DNA of 64,000 bases from CAKZNE01 sp040222435 (GCA_965212245.1 OZ243107.1:1240001-1304000); one strand, 5' to 3'; numbered from the stretch's first letter, positions 50,033 to 58,791 are shown. Made by a program: numbers and translations. The notes: generated from the sequence alone by a model not told the origin.

Positions 50033-51748
50033 TTACATCTCCTCCAGTTGGAGGATAAAGGTCTCTAGGCTTTGTTCTGCATCCAACTGGAGCTTCTTTT
50101 TAAGACGGTATTTGGCCTGGTTGATACTGGTGTGGTTAATACTCAAGAGCTGAGCTATCTCCCGATTGTTCATTCCCAGTTTTAAGAATGCAGCCAACCG
50201 GATCTCCTTATAGGTGAGGCTTGAGTTTAAAGCCAAGAGGCTTTTAAGAAAGGACGGGTGCAATTCTTTAAAACTCTTGTCGAAATGCTGCCAGTCTTGC
50301 TTCTGCAGGCGGTTGTCCTTAAGAATCTTATTAAAATTCCCCAGGTCTTTTCCTTTTAACTGGGTAGCCTCTTCCTTAAGTTGGCCTATAAACTCGTTCT
50401 GCCGCATTAAGCTCAGGGTTTGCGCAGCCAATTCTCTTTTCTGGTACTCCAGTTTCTCCTGCACCCTCTTTCTTTCAGTAATCTCAGTAAGGGCTGTAGC
50501 CTCAGCAAGAGCACGGGCTTTTGATTCACGTTGTGCTCGGGCCTTTTGAAGGCTTGAATAATTTATAGCAATAATTCCCACAAGAAGGAGAAAAAGAATC
50601 GCACTTCCATAGTACAAGCGATTCTGTTTTTTTTCGGCCTTTGCCTTAATTCGGAGATTTTCCATTTGTAACTTAACATGCCTGGTCTGGTAAGCAATTT
50701 CCAGCTGGCTCATTTCTCCGGGGTTTCCCTTGTTCTGTAACGCGGTTAGCACTTCCAGATATCTTTTATAGTATTGGGCAGCTTTGATATGGAGATTCAT
50801 ATCGCGGTAAATGGTGGCGAGAATTTCCAATGCAGTTTTTTCGTAGCTGACAATTCCCGTTTCCCGGGCCATATGCAAGGCTTCCTGCCCATGTTTTATG
50901 GCATCCTCATGATTATCAATTTCGCGATAGGTCCATGCCAGGTTAGTGTGGGTATTTATTAGCTGTTCTTTATCATTTACCGATTGCAGGGCTGCTTGGT
51001 AGAGTTCTATTGCTTTGTTAAAATCTTTGCTGTTGTTATACACTTCTCCAAGGTCGTTGTAATTATTAACCTTTAGATCTTCAAAGTTGTGGGTTATACT
51101 TATGTTTAATGAATGGCTTAAGTAATGATCTGCGCTGTCGCTCTGGCTCATCTGGTAGGAGGTATACCCCAATCGGTTAAGAGCAGCAGCCTCTCTTTTA
51201 ATGTCATTTTTCTGGCGTGCCAATTTTAGTGCTTTGTGAAAGTATCCTTTGGCAAGAGGAAAAATATCAGCGGCTCGATTAACTTCACCTAGCAAGTGAA
51301 GTATTTTAATGTGCATTCTGTTTTTAGTGATTTGTTCTTGTAGCAGAAGTTCCAATAGCAATGATTTGGCTGCCCGGTATTCCCCCAGATAGTAGTGTGC
51401 CTCAGCTATATAGTAACGAGTGTAAATTCCGTAAGTCCCATTACTTGCCGGAAAATATTCCAACGGCTTTTGCAATACCGCAATTGCAGAATCGTATAAG
51501 CTTTGGTGAATTAAACTACTGCCGACCCAAACCAGAGCTTTATTTGTGGGAAGGGTTAAATTCTGGGAGTGTACGGTTTGATAGAGATTTAGAGACTTTT
51601 CCAACCCTTGCTTTGGAGCGGTATCTGAAAGCCAGGAATAATTGTTCAAAAGAGAATCCAGTTCCTCAACCTGCTGTGCATAGGATGCGGTAAACGAAAG
51701 GCTTAAAAACAGTATATAGTATAACCGAAAGGATAGTTGACTCATCAT
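50033..51748 (-). CDS. TPR / transmembrane / LuxR-type HTH sensor-regulator (copy 2)
   Basis: A 571-residue protein built like copy 1: signal segment (RLYYILFLSLSFTASYAQ), TPR-like repeats (~25-345), a membrane helix (~380-400, RLYYGSAILFLLLVGIIAIN), a coiled coil (~405-470) and a C-terminal LuxR-type HTH (LTYKEIRLAAFLKLGMNNRE, then IAQLLSINHTSINQAKYRLK). Start at 51748, or three bases later at the second ATG. It is first in the module; the T9SS gene starts 133 nt downstream. Sequence identity with copy 1 is limited, so they probably sense different signals. Confidence 0.85.
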   Translation of the reverse strand: MMSQLSFRLYYILFLSLSFTASYAQQVEELDSLLNNYSWLSDTAPKQGLEKSLNLYQTVHSQNLTLPTNKALVWVGSSLIHQSLYDSAIAVLQKPLEYFPASNGTYGIYTRYYIAEAHYYLGEYRAAKSLLLELLLQEQITKNRMHIKILHLLGEVNRAADIFPLAKGYFHKALKLARQKNDIKREAAALNRLGYTSYQMSQSDSADHYLSHSLNISITHNFEDLKVNNYNDLGEVYNNSKDFNKAIELYQAALQSVNDKEQLINTHTNLAWTYREIDNHEDAIKHGQEALHMARETGIVSYEKTALEILATIYRDMNLHIKAAQYYKRYLEVLTALQNKGNPGEMSQLEIAYQTRHVKLQMENLRIKAKAEKKQNRLYYGSAILFLLLVGIIAINYSSLQKARAQRESKARALAEATALTEITERKRVQEKLEYQKRELAAQTLSLMRQNEFIGQLKEEATQLKGKDLGNFNKILKDNRLQKQDWQHFDKSFKELHPSFLKSLLALNSSLTYKEIRLAAFLKLGMNNREIAQLLSINHTSINQAKYRLKKKLQLDAEQSLETFILQLEEM

Positions 51749-51997
51749 GTCGCAAAGTGTCGGGCCAAAGTAAATTAATATTTACTTTTTCATCTGCAAG
51801 AAGTAAGTTTGATTCAACCTAACCCAATAAGTGGTATTTGATAATATTTTAAGCTAGACAGGGTAGGAATGCGGGTAATATTAGTTTTACCTTATCAATA
51901 AAAAAATACTATCAGCTTATTTGCTGCCTGTACATCAACACCGTATCATCAACTGTAGTATATGGTTGCTGTGTGTCTGATTTTTCTAAAGAAGTAG

Positions 51998-52249
51998 CGC
52001 AGTGCACGTAAAAATGGACAGGTGGCTATTTCGGTAGCCGATGAGGGCGTGGGGATGTCTCCAAGTATGGTGTCTAAACTCTTCAACCCTTCAGAAAAGG
52101 TCACCCACACAGGCACAGCCGGGGAAGAAGGCAATGGCCTGGGACTTATTCTCAGTGATGAGTTTGCCCAGCGCAACAAAGGCCGCCTGACTGTACAGAG
52201 CGAAGAAGGAAAGGGTGCTGTATTTACCTTATTCTTGCCAAAACCCTGA
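51998..52249 (+). pseudogene. Fragment of a histidine kinase ATPase domain
   Basis: An 84-codon open stretch, preceded in frame by a TAG at 51995, encodes only the C-terminal half of a HATPase_c domain: the G1/N-to-G2 region VAISVADEGVGMS, the SKLFNPSEKVTH F-box-like segment, and the G2 box GEEGNGLGLILS, ending as kinases do (AVFTLFLPKP). The HisKA and N-box are missing, and none of the upstream 200 nt looks like kinase. A 16-nt stretch at its left edge also occurs at 56518. It is a decayed remnant and is unlikely to make a working protein. Confidence 0.75.
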
Positions 52250-52252
52250 TAG

Positions 52253-52444
52253 TCAATCCTTTTTTGTCTTGACCTCATAAACTTTTCCCCCGTACAGCGC
52301 CCCGACCCCGATGAGCACTTCTACATTCTCAAAAGGAGTGGTTATACCCGGTTCTTCAGGCAGGCTAAGAGCCTGAAGTGTTACCCTAATGAGGAAGAAA
52401 AGGGTAAATGAATATTTTAAAGGATATCCTAATTTGTCTTTCAA
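52253..52444 (-). pseudogene. Decayed cassette peptide C
   Basis: A 63-codon frame paralogous to peptides A, B and D: LPEEPGITTPFENVEVLIGV followed by GALYGGKVYEVKTKKD. It starts with TTG rather than ATG, lacks a clean signal peptide cleavage site, has lost one of the paired lysines after the glycines and shows substitutions in the otherwise invariant PDAPTPFGFVE segment. It lies 3 nt after a relic of a T9SS C-terminus, so the whole cassette appears to be decaying. Expression is doubtful. Confidence 0.7.
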
Positions 52445-52447
52445 AGG

Positions 52448-52525
52448 TCAGCGCGTAATTTTCTGAGTTCTATAAGCCTGTAGATGGCTTAAACTTATTT
52501 GCACTAAAGTTCCGGGAGGTACTGC
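52448..52525 (-). pseudogene. Relic of a T9SS protein C-terminus
   Basis: About 25 codons in frame end RTQKITR then TGA. The nucleotides GAACTCAGAAAATTA are shared with the 3' end of the 1871-residue T9SS gene, which ends GTQKIIR. An in-frame TAA lies just upstream of the stretch, and no longer reading frame exists. I read it as the tail of a lost T9SS gene whose peptide partner follows. The call rests on a short match. Confidence 0.5.
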
Positions 52526-52566
52526 TTACTGAAAAGAAGCTGTTTAGAAAGCAAATTACCGGATGT

Positions 52567-52584
52567 TATACTTAATTAAGTATA
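52567..52584. repeat. 18-nt perfect palindrome over the sbtA stop codon
   Basis: TATACTTAATTAAGTATA is perfectly symmetric and overlaps the stop codon of the bicarbonate transporter gene. The half-site TATACTTAA recurs at 55444-55452, in the divergent icd/LysR promoter region. Confidence 0.5.
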
Positions 52585-53538
52585 GCCTATAACAATAAAG
52601 TAAAGTGGAATGCCTAAGGTAATATTAAACGGAAAGGTTATGGTTAAGGCCATAGGAATATACAAGCCGGGATTGGCATTTGGAGCAGCCATTTTCATAG
52701 CGGCCGGCACGGCAATGTACGATGCGCTGGCTGCCAATACTGAAAAGAGGAGCCGGTCTCCGGGACCAGTTGTGACCAGGCCACTTAACCAAGCCACTGC
52801 AAGTCCGTTAAAAAGAGGAATAATAAGTGCAAACAGTAAAGGAAAAGGACCGTTTTTCCAGAAGGCCGAAAGCTTTTTACCACTTACGATCCCCATATCC
52901 AAAAGAAAAACAGCCAGAAAGCCCTTAAAAATATCAGTGGTAAAAGGCTGTATGCCCAGAGCCTGCTGATCACTGGAAAGATAGCCGATCAGTAAGCTTC
53001 CTGCAATGAGAAACACACTTCCGTTGGTAAGAGAGTGCCTGAGAATGGCTTTGAATGAGGGTTGATCCCCGGTTTTTTTTCTGAACCAGGACATTAATAG
53101 TACGCCTACTATAATGGCAGGAGCTTCCATAAGAGCCATTACAGCTATCATATACCCGCCAAACTCTACTTGCTGAGCTTCTAAATAAGAAACGCAGGTA
53201 ACAAAAGTTACCGCACTTACCGAACCATAAGCTGCGGCAATGGCCCCGGCATTTTCAACGCCCAGGCGTTTACGGAAAATAAAAAAGGAGTAAAGCGGCA
53301 CCACCACTGCCAGTATAATACCAAAAAGGAGTATCCATAATATATCAATATCCAGGTTGCTGTGGGCCAGCTCATGCCCACCCTTAAACCCAATGGAAAA
53401 AAGTAGGTACAGAGATATAAATTTAGAAGAACTTTCAGGTATGGCCAGGTCGCTTTTAAGCTGAACCGCCAGTATACCTAAAATAAAAAACAGAAGGGCC
53501 GGGTTGGAGAGGTTGTCTATAAGCAGGTCAAGATTCAT
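52576..53538 (-). CDS. SbtA-type sodium-dependent bicarbonate transporter
   Basis: A 320-residue inner-membrane protein with about ten transmembrane helices and an internal two-fold repeat. The layout and segments (FISLYLLFSIGFKGGHELAH, GAIAAAYGSVSAVTFVTCVS, LAASASYIAVPAAMKMAAP) match the SbtA family of bicarbonate transporters known from cyanobacteria. In a heterotroph it would supply bicarbonate to carboxylases. No SbtB-type PII partner gene is adjacent. It is the last gene of a leftward operon with a 97-residue protein and isocitrate dehydrogenase. Confidence 0.9.
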   Translation of the reverse strand: MNLDLLIDNLSNPALLFFILGILAVQLKSDLAIPESSSKFISLYLLFSIGFKGGHELAHSNLDIDILWILLFGIILAVVVPLYSFFIFRKRLGVENAGAIAAAYGSVSAVTFVTCVSYLEAQQVEFGGYMIAVMALMEAPAIIVGVLLMSWFRKKTGDQPSFKAILRHSLTNGSVFLIAGSLLIGYLSSDQQALGIQPFTTDIFKGFLAVFLLDMGIVSGKKLSAFWKNGPFPLLFALIIPLFNGLAVAWLSGLVTTGPGDRLLFSVLAASASYIAVPAAMKMAAPNANPGLYIPMALTITFPFNITLGIPLYFIVIGYT

Positions 53539-53628
53539 ATGAAAGGATAGGATATCAGAGGTTAACTCATAAGAATCCCCGTGACCAGGCGCGCCTACCT
53601 GATACTACGGGGATCCGGGAAAGTATGT

Positions 53629-53922
53629 TTATTTTACTTTGACAGCTTGTTCATGCACGGTAAGTTGAACATCGCAGCATATTTCTATTTCACAATCGTC
53701 ATTTTTCAGGTTCTTAAAAGACTGCTTTAAGCGGGTTTTCTCTTCTTTAAGTTCCTGAACACGGGCTTTCAGGTGTTTAGTGTCGGTTCCAAAGCGCTCT
53801 TCAATAGAGAAGATCTTCTGATTGATGAACCGGATTTTATCGCACAAAAGCGAAATCAATATCTCTTTAGCATCTTCCAAAGGGTATGTGTTATCAATTA
53901 ATTTGAATTTGTGATTTTGCAT
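53629..53922 (-). CDS. Small coiled-coil protein between icd and sbtA
   Basis: An unrecognised 97-residue protein with a lysine- and glutamate-rich coiled coil in the middle (HLKARVQELKEEKTRLKQSF) and two cysteines in a C-terminal EIEICCDVQL segment. No signal peptide or membrane helix is present. It lies 29 nt after icd and 90 nt before sbtA on the same strand, so it is probably co-transcribed. No function is proposed; a regulator of the transporter would be only a guess from position. Confidence 0.65.
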   Translation of the reverse strand: MQNHKFKLIDNTYPLEDAKEILISLLCDKIRFINQKIFSIEERFGTDTKHLKARVQELKEEKTRLKQSFKNLKNDDCEIEICCDVQLTVHEQAVKVK

Positions 53923-53951
53923 AACGTATGATTTTAAGTGTGTGTAAAAAA

Positions 53952-55385
53952 TTATTGACCCTGCCCCAGAGAGTACCTGCGTTCCCCATCAAACTCGTAA
54001 AGGTTTTCAGTTTTGATAATGTCTATATCAGCTTCCAGGGCTTCTCTCAATAGGATAGGAATACTCTCCCGCAGAGCCGGATTGCCGTTGGCCACTTCAA
54101 AACGACATCTCCAGTGGTCTGTGCAAAAGGTTTCTTCAAATCCATCTGGCCATACCTTAACTCCGCGGTTGGTGATCATAGTAAGGCTTATATCGCGGTT
54201 TAAGCGTTTCAATTGATTGGCTAACTGATTAGAATCTGAGCCTTTCCAGTCCACAAAAACATCTACTCCCTTAAGCATTTTTTGAGCGGGTTTTTTACGG
54301 ACATAGGGCGGAATGTGGATTTTTATGGAAGGATCAAACTCTGCTTTTTGCAGAGATTTAGGGGTTTGGCCCAGTCGTTCAATGACGGCCAGGGCAAAGG
54401 CTCTGGTACCCACCTTTTCCTTGCTGGTACCTTCTTTAAAAATATCCTGTGTATGAATGCCCTCCTCAATAGTACATAACCATGCGTTGTTGATTTGCTC
54501 AGCTACATCCTGCTGGCCAAGGTGATTGAGCATAAGTACGGCCGCACGGATAAGTCCGGAAGGGTTGGCTATGTCCTTTCCGGCAATGTCTGGTGCTGAA
54601 CCATGAATGGCTTCAAACATGGCACACCTTTCTCCAATATTAGCCGTTCCTGCCAGCCCGACTGAACCTGATATCTGGGCAGTAATATCTGATACAATAT
54701 CGCCATAGAGATTAGGCATAACCACCACGTCAAAAATTTCAGGAGTGTCTGCCAAACGTGCCGCGCCAATGTCAATAATCCAGCTGTCATAATCTATATC
54801 AGGATACTCCGCAGCTATTTCACGAAACACCTGATGAAAAAGACCATCCGTATGCTTCATAATGTTGTCTTTTGTAAAACAGCTCACCTTTTTTCGTTTA
54901 TAAAGGCGGGCGTATTCGAAGGCATAACGTACAATTTTTTCACAGCCAGGTCGGGTAATCAGCTTCAGGCATTGTACTACTTCATCGGTTTGCTGGTGTT
55001 CAATACCTGCGTACAGATCTTCTTCATTTTCACGTATTACCACCACATCCATTTCAGGATGCTTGGTTCTTACAAAAGGGTGAAAGCTGTTGCAGGGCCT
55101 TATATTGGCAAAAAGGCCGAGGGTTTTACGCATGGTCACATTAAGGCTTTTGTAACCACCACCTTGTGGAGTGGTTATAGGGGCTTTGAGAAATACCCGG
55201 TTTTCCCGAATGCTATTCCATGCCGCTTTATCTATTCCGCTGGTATTTCCACCCAGGTATACTTTCTCACCTACTTCAATAGTGTCATACGTAAGGCGTG
55301 CGTTAGCAGCTTTTAAAACGGATAGGGTGGCTTCCATTATTTCAGGGCCTATTCCATCACCTTCGGCAACCGTGATTTTTTGCAT
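53952..55385 (-). CDS. icd: Isocitrate dehydrogenase, Thermus type with C-terminal extension
   Basis: A 477-residue TCA-cycle enzyme that oxidises isocitrate to 2-oxoglutarate. Core motifs: TVAEGDGIGPEIMEATLSVL, the catalytic GGGYKSLNVTMRKTLGLFAN region, VVIRENEEDLYAG and the metal-binding YGDIVSDITAQISGSVGLAG, followed by EAIHGSAPDIAGKDIANPSG. About 150 extra C-terminal residues (after ~335) match the layout of the Thermus thermophilus enzyme. Cofactor preference was not decided here. ATG 55385 is preferred over the upstream ATG at 55430 because the family start lies there. It is first in the operon with sbtA and divergent from a LysR gene. Confidence 0.93.
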   Translation of the reverse strand: MQKITVAEGDGIGPEIMEATLSVLKAANARLTYDTIEVGEKVYLGGNTSGIDKAAWNSIRENRVFLKAPITTPQGGGYKSLNVTMRKTLGLFANIRPCNSFHPFVRTKHPEMDVVVIRENEEDLYAGIEHQQTDEVVQCLKLITRPGCEKIVRYAFEYARLYKRKKVSCFTKDNIMKHTDGLFHQVFREIAAEYPDIDYDSWIIDIGAARLADTPEIFDVVVMPNLYGDIVSDITAQISGSVGLAGTANIGERCAMFEAIHGSAPDIAGKDIANPSGLIRAAVLMLNHLGQQDVAEQINNAWLCTIEEGIHTQDIFKEGTSKEKVGTRAFALAVIERLGQTPKSLQKAEFDPSIKIHIPPYVRKKPAQKMLKGVDVFVDWKGSDSNQLANQLKRLNRDISLTMITNRGVKVWPDGFEETFCTDHWRCRFEVANGNPALRESIPILLREALEADIDIIKTENLYEFDGERRYSLGQGQ

Positions 55386-55429
55386 GTCATTCTTTTTTTG
55401 ATCGGGACAAAGTAAAGGCCAACAGGTCA

Positions 55430-55437
55430 TATATTTG
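55430..55437 (+). promoter_or_regulatory. -7 box of LysR gene
   Basis: TATATTTG fits TAnnTTTG and lies 36 nt before the LysR ATG, in the 88-nt divergent region shared with icd. The same region carries TATACTTAA at 55444, the half-site of the palindrome at the sbtA 3' end. Confidence 0.55.
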
Positions 55438-55473
55438 CATTTATATACTTAATGTAAAGCATAAAAATATTTT

Positions 55474-56388
55474 ATGAACTATACGCTTCATCAGTTGCGG
55501 ATATTTGTAGAAGTGGTTCGGCAAGAGAGTGTTACAAGGGCTGCGGAAGAACTTCACATGACTCAACCAGCTCTGTCTATTCAGCTTAAAAACTTTCAAG
55601 GGCAGTTTGATATTCCGCTTACGGAGGTGGTAGGTCGTAAACTTTTTATTACCGAATTTGGTCGAAGCATTGGTCAACAGGCGGGGAATGTTTTACGTGA
55701 AGCCGAAACCATTCAATACAAAACCAAAGAATATGGAGACCTTTTAACCGGTCGCCTCAGCGTATCTTCAGCGTCTACCGGCAAGTATGTGGTGCCGTAC
55801 TTTCTGAGTGGGTTTTTAAAACAGCATAAGGGGATAGACCTTATCCTGGATGTAACCAACAAATCAAGAGTATTGCAAAGCCTGCATCATAATGAGATAG
55901 ACTTTGCGCTGGTTTCGGTAGTGCCGGAAGGTTTGAAAGTTGATGAAGAGTCGTTATTGCCAAACCATCTTTATATGGTTGGAAACACTCCACAGCTGGA
56001 TGAAGACCGTCCTTATATTTTCAGGGAGGAAGGTTCGGCCACGCGCCTGGCAATGGACCATTACCTGGGGCAGCAGCAAGGGCGCAAGCGGATGGAGTTA
56101 ACCTCTAATGAAGCGGTAAAACAGGCTTTGTTGGCGGGCCTGGGCTATTCTATTATTCCGCTTATTGGTATTCACAATGAACTATCATCGGAAGAATTGT
56201 ATATCATTCCCGCTCCATCCTTACCCATTACTACCACCTGGAGACTTATCTGGCTTCGTGATAAAAAACTATCCCCGGTGGCTAAGGCTTATCTGGAATA
56301 TGTTCGCCATTCAAAACAGCAAATAATAAACGAGAATTTTAAATGGTACCAGGATTATCAACGTAAGCAAAAGGTTAAAGCAAGATAG
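55474..56388 (+). CDS. LysR family transcriptional regulator
   Basis: A 304-residue LysR regulator with the N-terminal winged HTH (LRIFVEVVRQESVTRAAEEL, then HMTQPALSIQLKNFQGQFDI) and a periplasmic-binding-like effector domain (~90-295). CbbR and CmpR, which control CO2 fixation and bicarbonate uptake, belong to this group and it resembles them in position and size. It is divergent from the icd-sbtA operon across 88 nt, so it probably controls it. The ligand is not known. Confidence 0.9.
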   Translation: MNYTLHQLRIFVEVVRQESVTRAAEELHMTQPALSIQLKNFQGQFDIPLTEVVGRKLFITEFGRSIGQQAGNVLREAETIQYKTKEYGDLLTGRLSVSSASTGKYVVPYFLSGFLKQHKGIDLILDVTNKSRVLQSLHHNEIDFALVSVVPEGLKVDEESLLPNHLYMVGNTPQLDEDRPYIFREEGSATRLAMDHYLGQQQGRKRMELTSNEAVKQALLAGLGYSIIPLIGIHNELSSEELYIIPAPSLPITTTWRLIWLRDKKLSPVAKAYLEYVRHSKQQIINENFKWYQDYQRKQKVKAR

Positions 56389-56794
56389 GCTGATAAACCA
56401 GATAAATTGGCCTTGTAAAAGTGATCTGTGTTTGGAATGAAGTTTTAATCCTCATATTCATGGAGCTCTTCAGCGTTGATGGATGTATTGTGCAATAATC
56501 AGGGTTACATAACCTGCTTTTTCTAAAGAAGTATTGTAGCGCAGCACACCAAAAAGGAACAGGCAAAGTCCGAAAAGAGTACCGAAAACGGGTATATGGT
56601 TCAGTATTAAAGGCAGATATGGGCCTCCCTGCTATACTGATCATAAGAAGTCTGAATTTATAAGGGTTCTGGTATTTTGAACTCGCTTAAAAAGCAGATT
56701 GTTAGGTGCGGCTGAAAGTTTTTAGTACAGAAAAGCCGATAAACTTTCAAAAATCAAATGATCCGGTTAACTTTTGACCATTAAATCAGTTTGT
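56389..56794. other. Intergenic stretch with short shared relic
   Basis: No intact gene is supported. It contains TTTTTCTAAAGAAGTA (56518-56533) followed by TAGCGCAG, which also flank the kinase fragment at 51981-52002 with a 5-nt length difference. This looks like a common decayed sequence. The stretch before 56794 holds the GluR0-like gene promoter region. Confidence 0.5.
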
Positions 56795-57847
56795 ATGCGA
56801 TATTCTCTTTTGCCCATTTTAATGGGTTTGATAGGGTTTAGTTCTTTGCAGGCCCAAGACTCCACTTTAATAATTGGTATTAAAGAAGCTCCGCCATTTA
56901 TTAAATTTTCGGCCAGCGGCAAGCCGGGGGGGTTAAGTGTAGACTTTTGGGAACTGGTGGATAATGACATTCCGGCTTCTATTGAATACCGCAGTTATGC
57001 CACTATACCTGAGCTGACCGAAGCGCTTAAAAAGGGAGAGGTAGATTTAAGTATTAACCCCCTTACGGTTACAGATCAGCGCATGAAGTACCTGGATTTT
57101 TCGCAACCTTTTTTTATTTCCAAAACCACTTTAGTACGCAAAAAAGAAAGCCGCTGGTGGTCTGTGATCCATAACGTTTTCAGTTGGCAATTCTTTTCAG
57201 CTATTGCGGTGCTCGTTCTGGTTATATGGATTTTTGGATTTGTAATGTGGCTGCTGGAGCGTAAGAATAATGCAGATCAGTTCCATAAAGGCTGGCGCGG
57301 TGTAGGTGATGGGTTTTGGTGGAGCGCTGTTACCATGACAACCGTGGGTTACGGAGATAAAGCCCCGGTTACCAGAGGAGGCCGTATTTTAGGACTGGTA
57401 TGGATGTTTGCGGCCATATTAATGATCTCCGGTTTAACCGCTGGTATTGCTTCAGCGCTTACAGTTTCATCTTTAGAAGGAAATATTGAAGATGTTGAAG
57501 ACCTTAGGAAGTTTAAGGTAGGCACCATTGAAGGCTCCAGCAGTGCGGATTACCTGGAAATATTTGAGGTGGACAGTCGTAAATTCAATTCGGTAATGGA
57601 GGGCTTACAAATGGTGCAGAATAAAGAGTTGGACGTATTTGTATATGACCGACCCCTGTTGCAGTACTATTTGGAAGAAGGAAGCTTTAGCGAACTCAAA
57701 ATGAGCAGAGATCTAAAGACGGATTATTATAGTTTCAGTTTTCCAAAAGGCAGTAAACTTCGTGATATTCTTGACCCGCTTGTGGTACGTCAGTTAAAAT
57801 CGTCACGCTGGAACCGCAGGCTCAATCAATGGGAAGAAGAAGAGTAG
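56795..57847 (+). CDS. GluR0-like ligand-gated potassium channel
   Basis: A 350-residue protein. A signal peptide (~1-21) is followed by the first half of a periplasmic-binding-type ligand domain (~22-125, LIIGIKEAPPFIKFSASGKP), then a first membrane helix (~130-152), a re-entrant pore loop with the potassium filter TTVGYGD (~188-194), a second membrane helix (~205-230) and the second half of the ligand domain (~235-345). This is the architecture of prokaryotic glutamate receptor ion channels such as Synechocystis GluR0. ATG 56795 is chosen because upstream codons in the frame (TTG at 56774) add seven residues with no signal character. The ligand is probably an amino acid, but this is not shown by the sequence. 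Confidence 0.9.
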   Translation: MRYSLLPILMGLIGFSSLQAQDSTLIIGIKEAPPFIKFSASGKPGGLSVDFWELVDNDIPASIEYRSYATIPELTEALKKGEVDLSINPLTVTDQRMKYLDFSQPFFISKTTLVRKKESRWWSVIHNVFSWQFFSAIAVLVLVIWIFGFVMWLLERKNNADQFHKGWRGVGDGFWWSAVTMTTVGYGDKAPVTRGGRILGLVWMFAAILMISGLTAGIASALTVSSLEGNIEDVEDLRKFKVGTIEGSSSADYLEIFEVDSRKFNSVMEGLQMVQNKELDVFVYDRPLLQYYLEEGSFSELKMSRDLKTDYYSFSFPKGSKLRDILDPLVVRQLKSSRWNRRLNQWEEEE

Positions 57848-58791
57848 AGCCATTGTAACCAGCGTTTATGAACCACCTGGGTAAGTTGCCAGCCACTATC
57901 ATAACGACTGATCATTCCGGAGTCGATGAGGTTTCGCAGAGCACGTTCCACACTGCTGGCGGCTCCCAGTTTATACTTTACCAGGAAATCAAAGGCGTGG
58001 GGCTGTGCTACCTCTTCTTCCAGAGCTATAGCTCTTAGCAATTTCCACTGAAGACTGGTAAATCGATTCTTGAATAATTTAAACCGGGGGTGCAGTTCCT
58101 GCATCAGGCGGCTGGAGGCTATTCTCAATTCATCTTCTGGCTTCAGGTAATACAACAAATGAATCAACAGACCAGTATGCCCGTTTGCATAATCATAAGC
58201 TTCCTTTTGTTGGGGAGTAGCTCCATTTGGCCATATATCCCTTTCTGTAAGAGCAATAAGCTTGTAGTTTTCCAGCCCTTCCAGGGGAGGCTCCGGTGAG
58301 AAAGAAGGGTTAATGGATAATAGCAACTGAGCATTTCGCGCCAGGGAAAGAGTGGTAAATATCTCAAAAAGGCCATGGTAGCTTTCCTCACCTTCCCATT
58401 CTTCAAGGTCCTCAAAAATGAACAGAAAATCGAGTGACACCTGACTGAGCAGCTGGATCAAGTGCTCAGTCCAGTTCATAATTTCTTCTATGGAATGGAG
58501 CTTATGAATATTCTGATCTTCCAGGAAGCGCTTTAATTGATATTGAAGGTTGGAGTGTTGTACCGAAACCTTCATGAGTTGCTCTACCCAGTCAGTAATG
58601 AATTGGGAAAAGGAATTATACCCACGCAGTGAAATGTAAAAACAAACCCTGCGCCCTTCCAGTTTGCTTATAAGCTGGTCAAGCAGGAAAGACTTACCCA
58701 TCCCATCGGGAGCCTGAAGCATGACCGGTTTACGGAGCATAACCAGGTCGTATAGGTTGGTGAGATCGGAAGTTCGGTCAAAGGAAGCCAT
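57826..58791 (-). CDS. STAND/AAA-type P-loop ATPase with winged-helix end
   Basis: A 321-residue protein with Walker A (APDGMGKSFLLDQ), Walker B-like (LDFLFIFEDLEEW) and a C-terminal winged-helix region (~250-320, GAASSVERALRNLIDSGMIS). The layout resembles the small archaeal- or STAND-type ATPases in which an ATPase is joined to a DNA- or protein-binding domain. ATG 58791 is chosen over the ATG at 58875, whose extra residues overlap a terminator hairpin. It converges on the channel gene, sharing 22 nt at the 3' ends. The role is unknown. Confidence 0.75.
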   Translation of the reverse strand: MASFDRTSDLTNLYDLVMLRKPVMLQAPDGMGKSFLLDQLISKLEGRRVCFYISLRGYNSFSQFITDWVEQLMKVSVQHSNLQYQLKRFLEDQNIHKLHSIEEIMNWTEHLIQLLSQVSLDFLFIFEDLEEWEGEESYHGLFEIFTTLSLARNAQLLLSINPSFSPEPPLEGLENYKLIALTERDIWPNGATPQQKEAYDYANGHTGLLIHLLYYLKPEDELRIASSRLMQELHPRFKLFKNRFTSLQWKLLRAIALEEEVAQPHAFDFLVKYKLGAASSVERALRNLIDSGMISRYDSGWQLTQVVHKRWLQWLYSSSSH

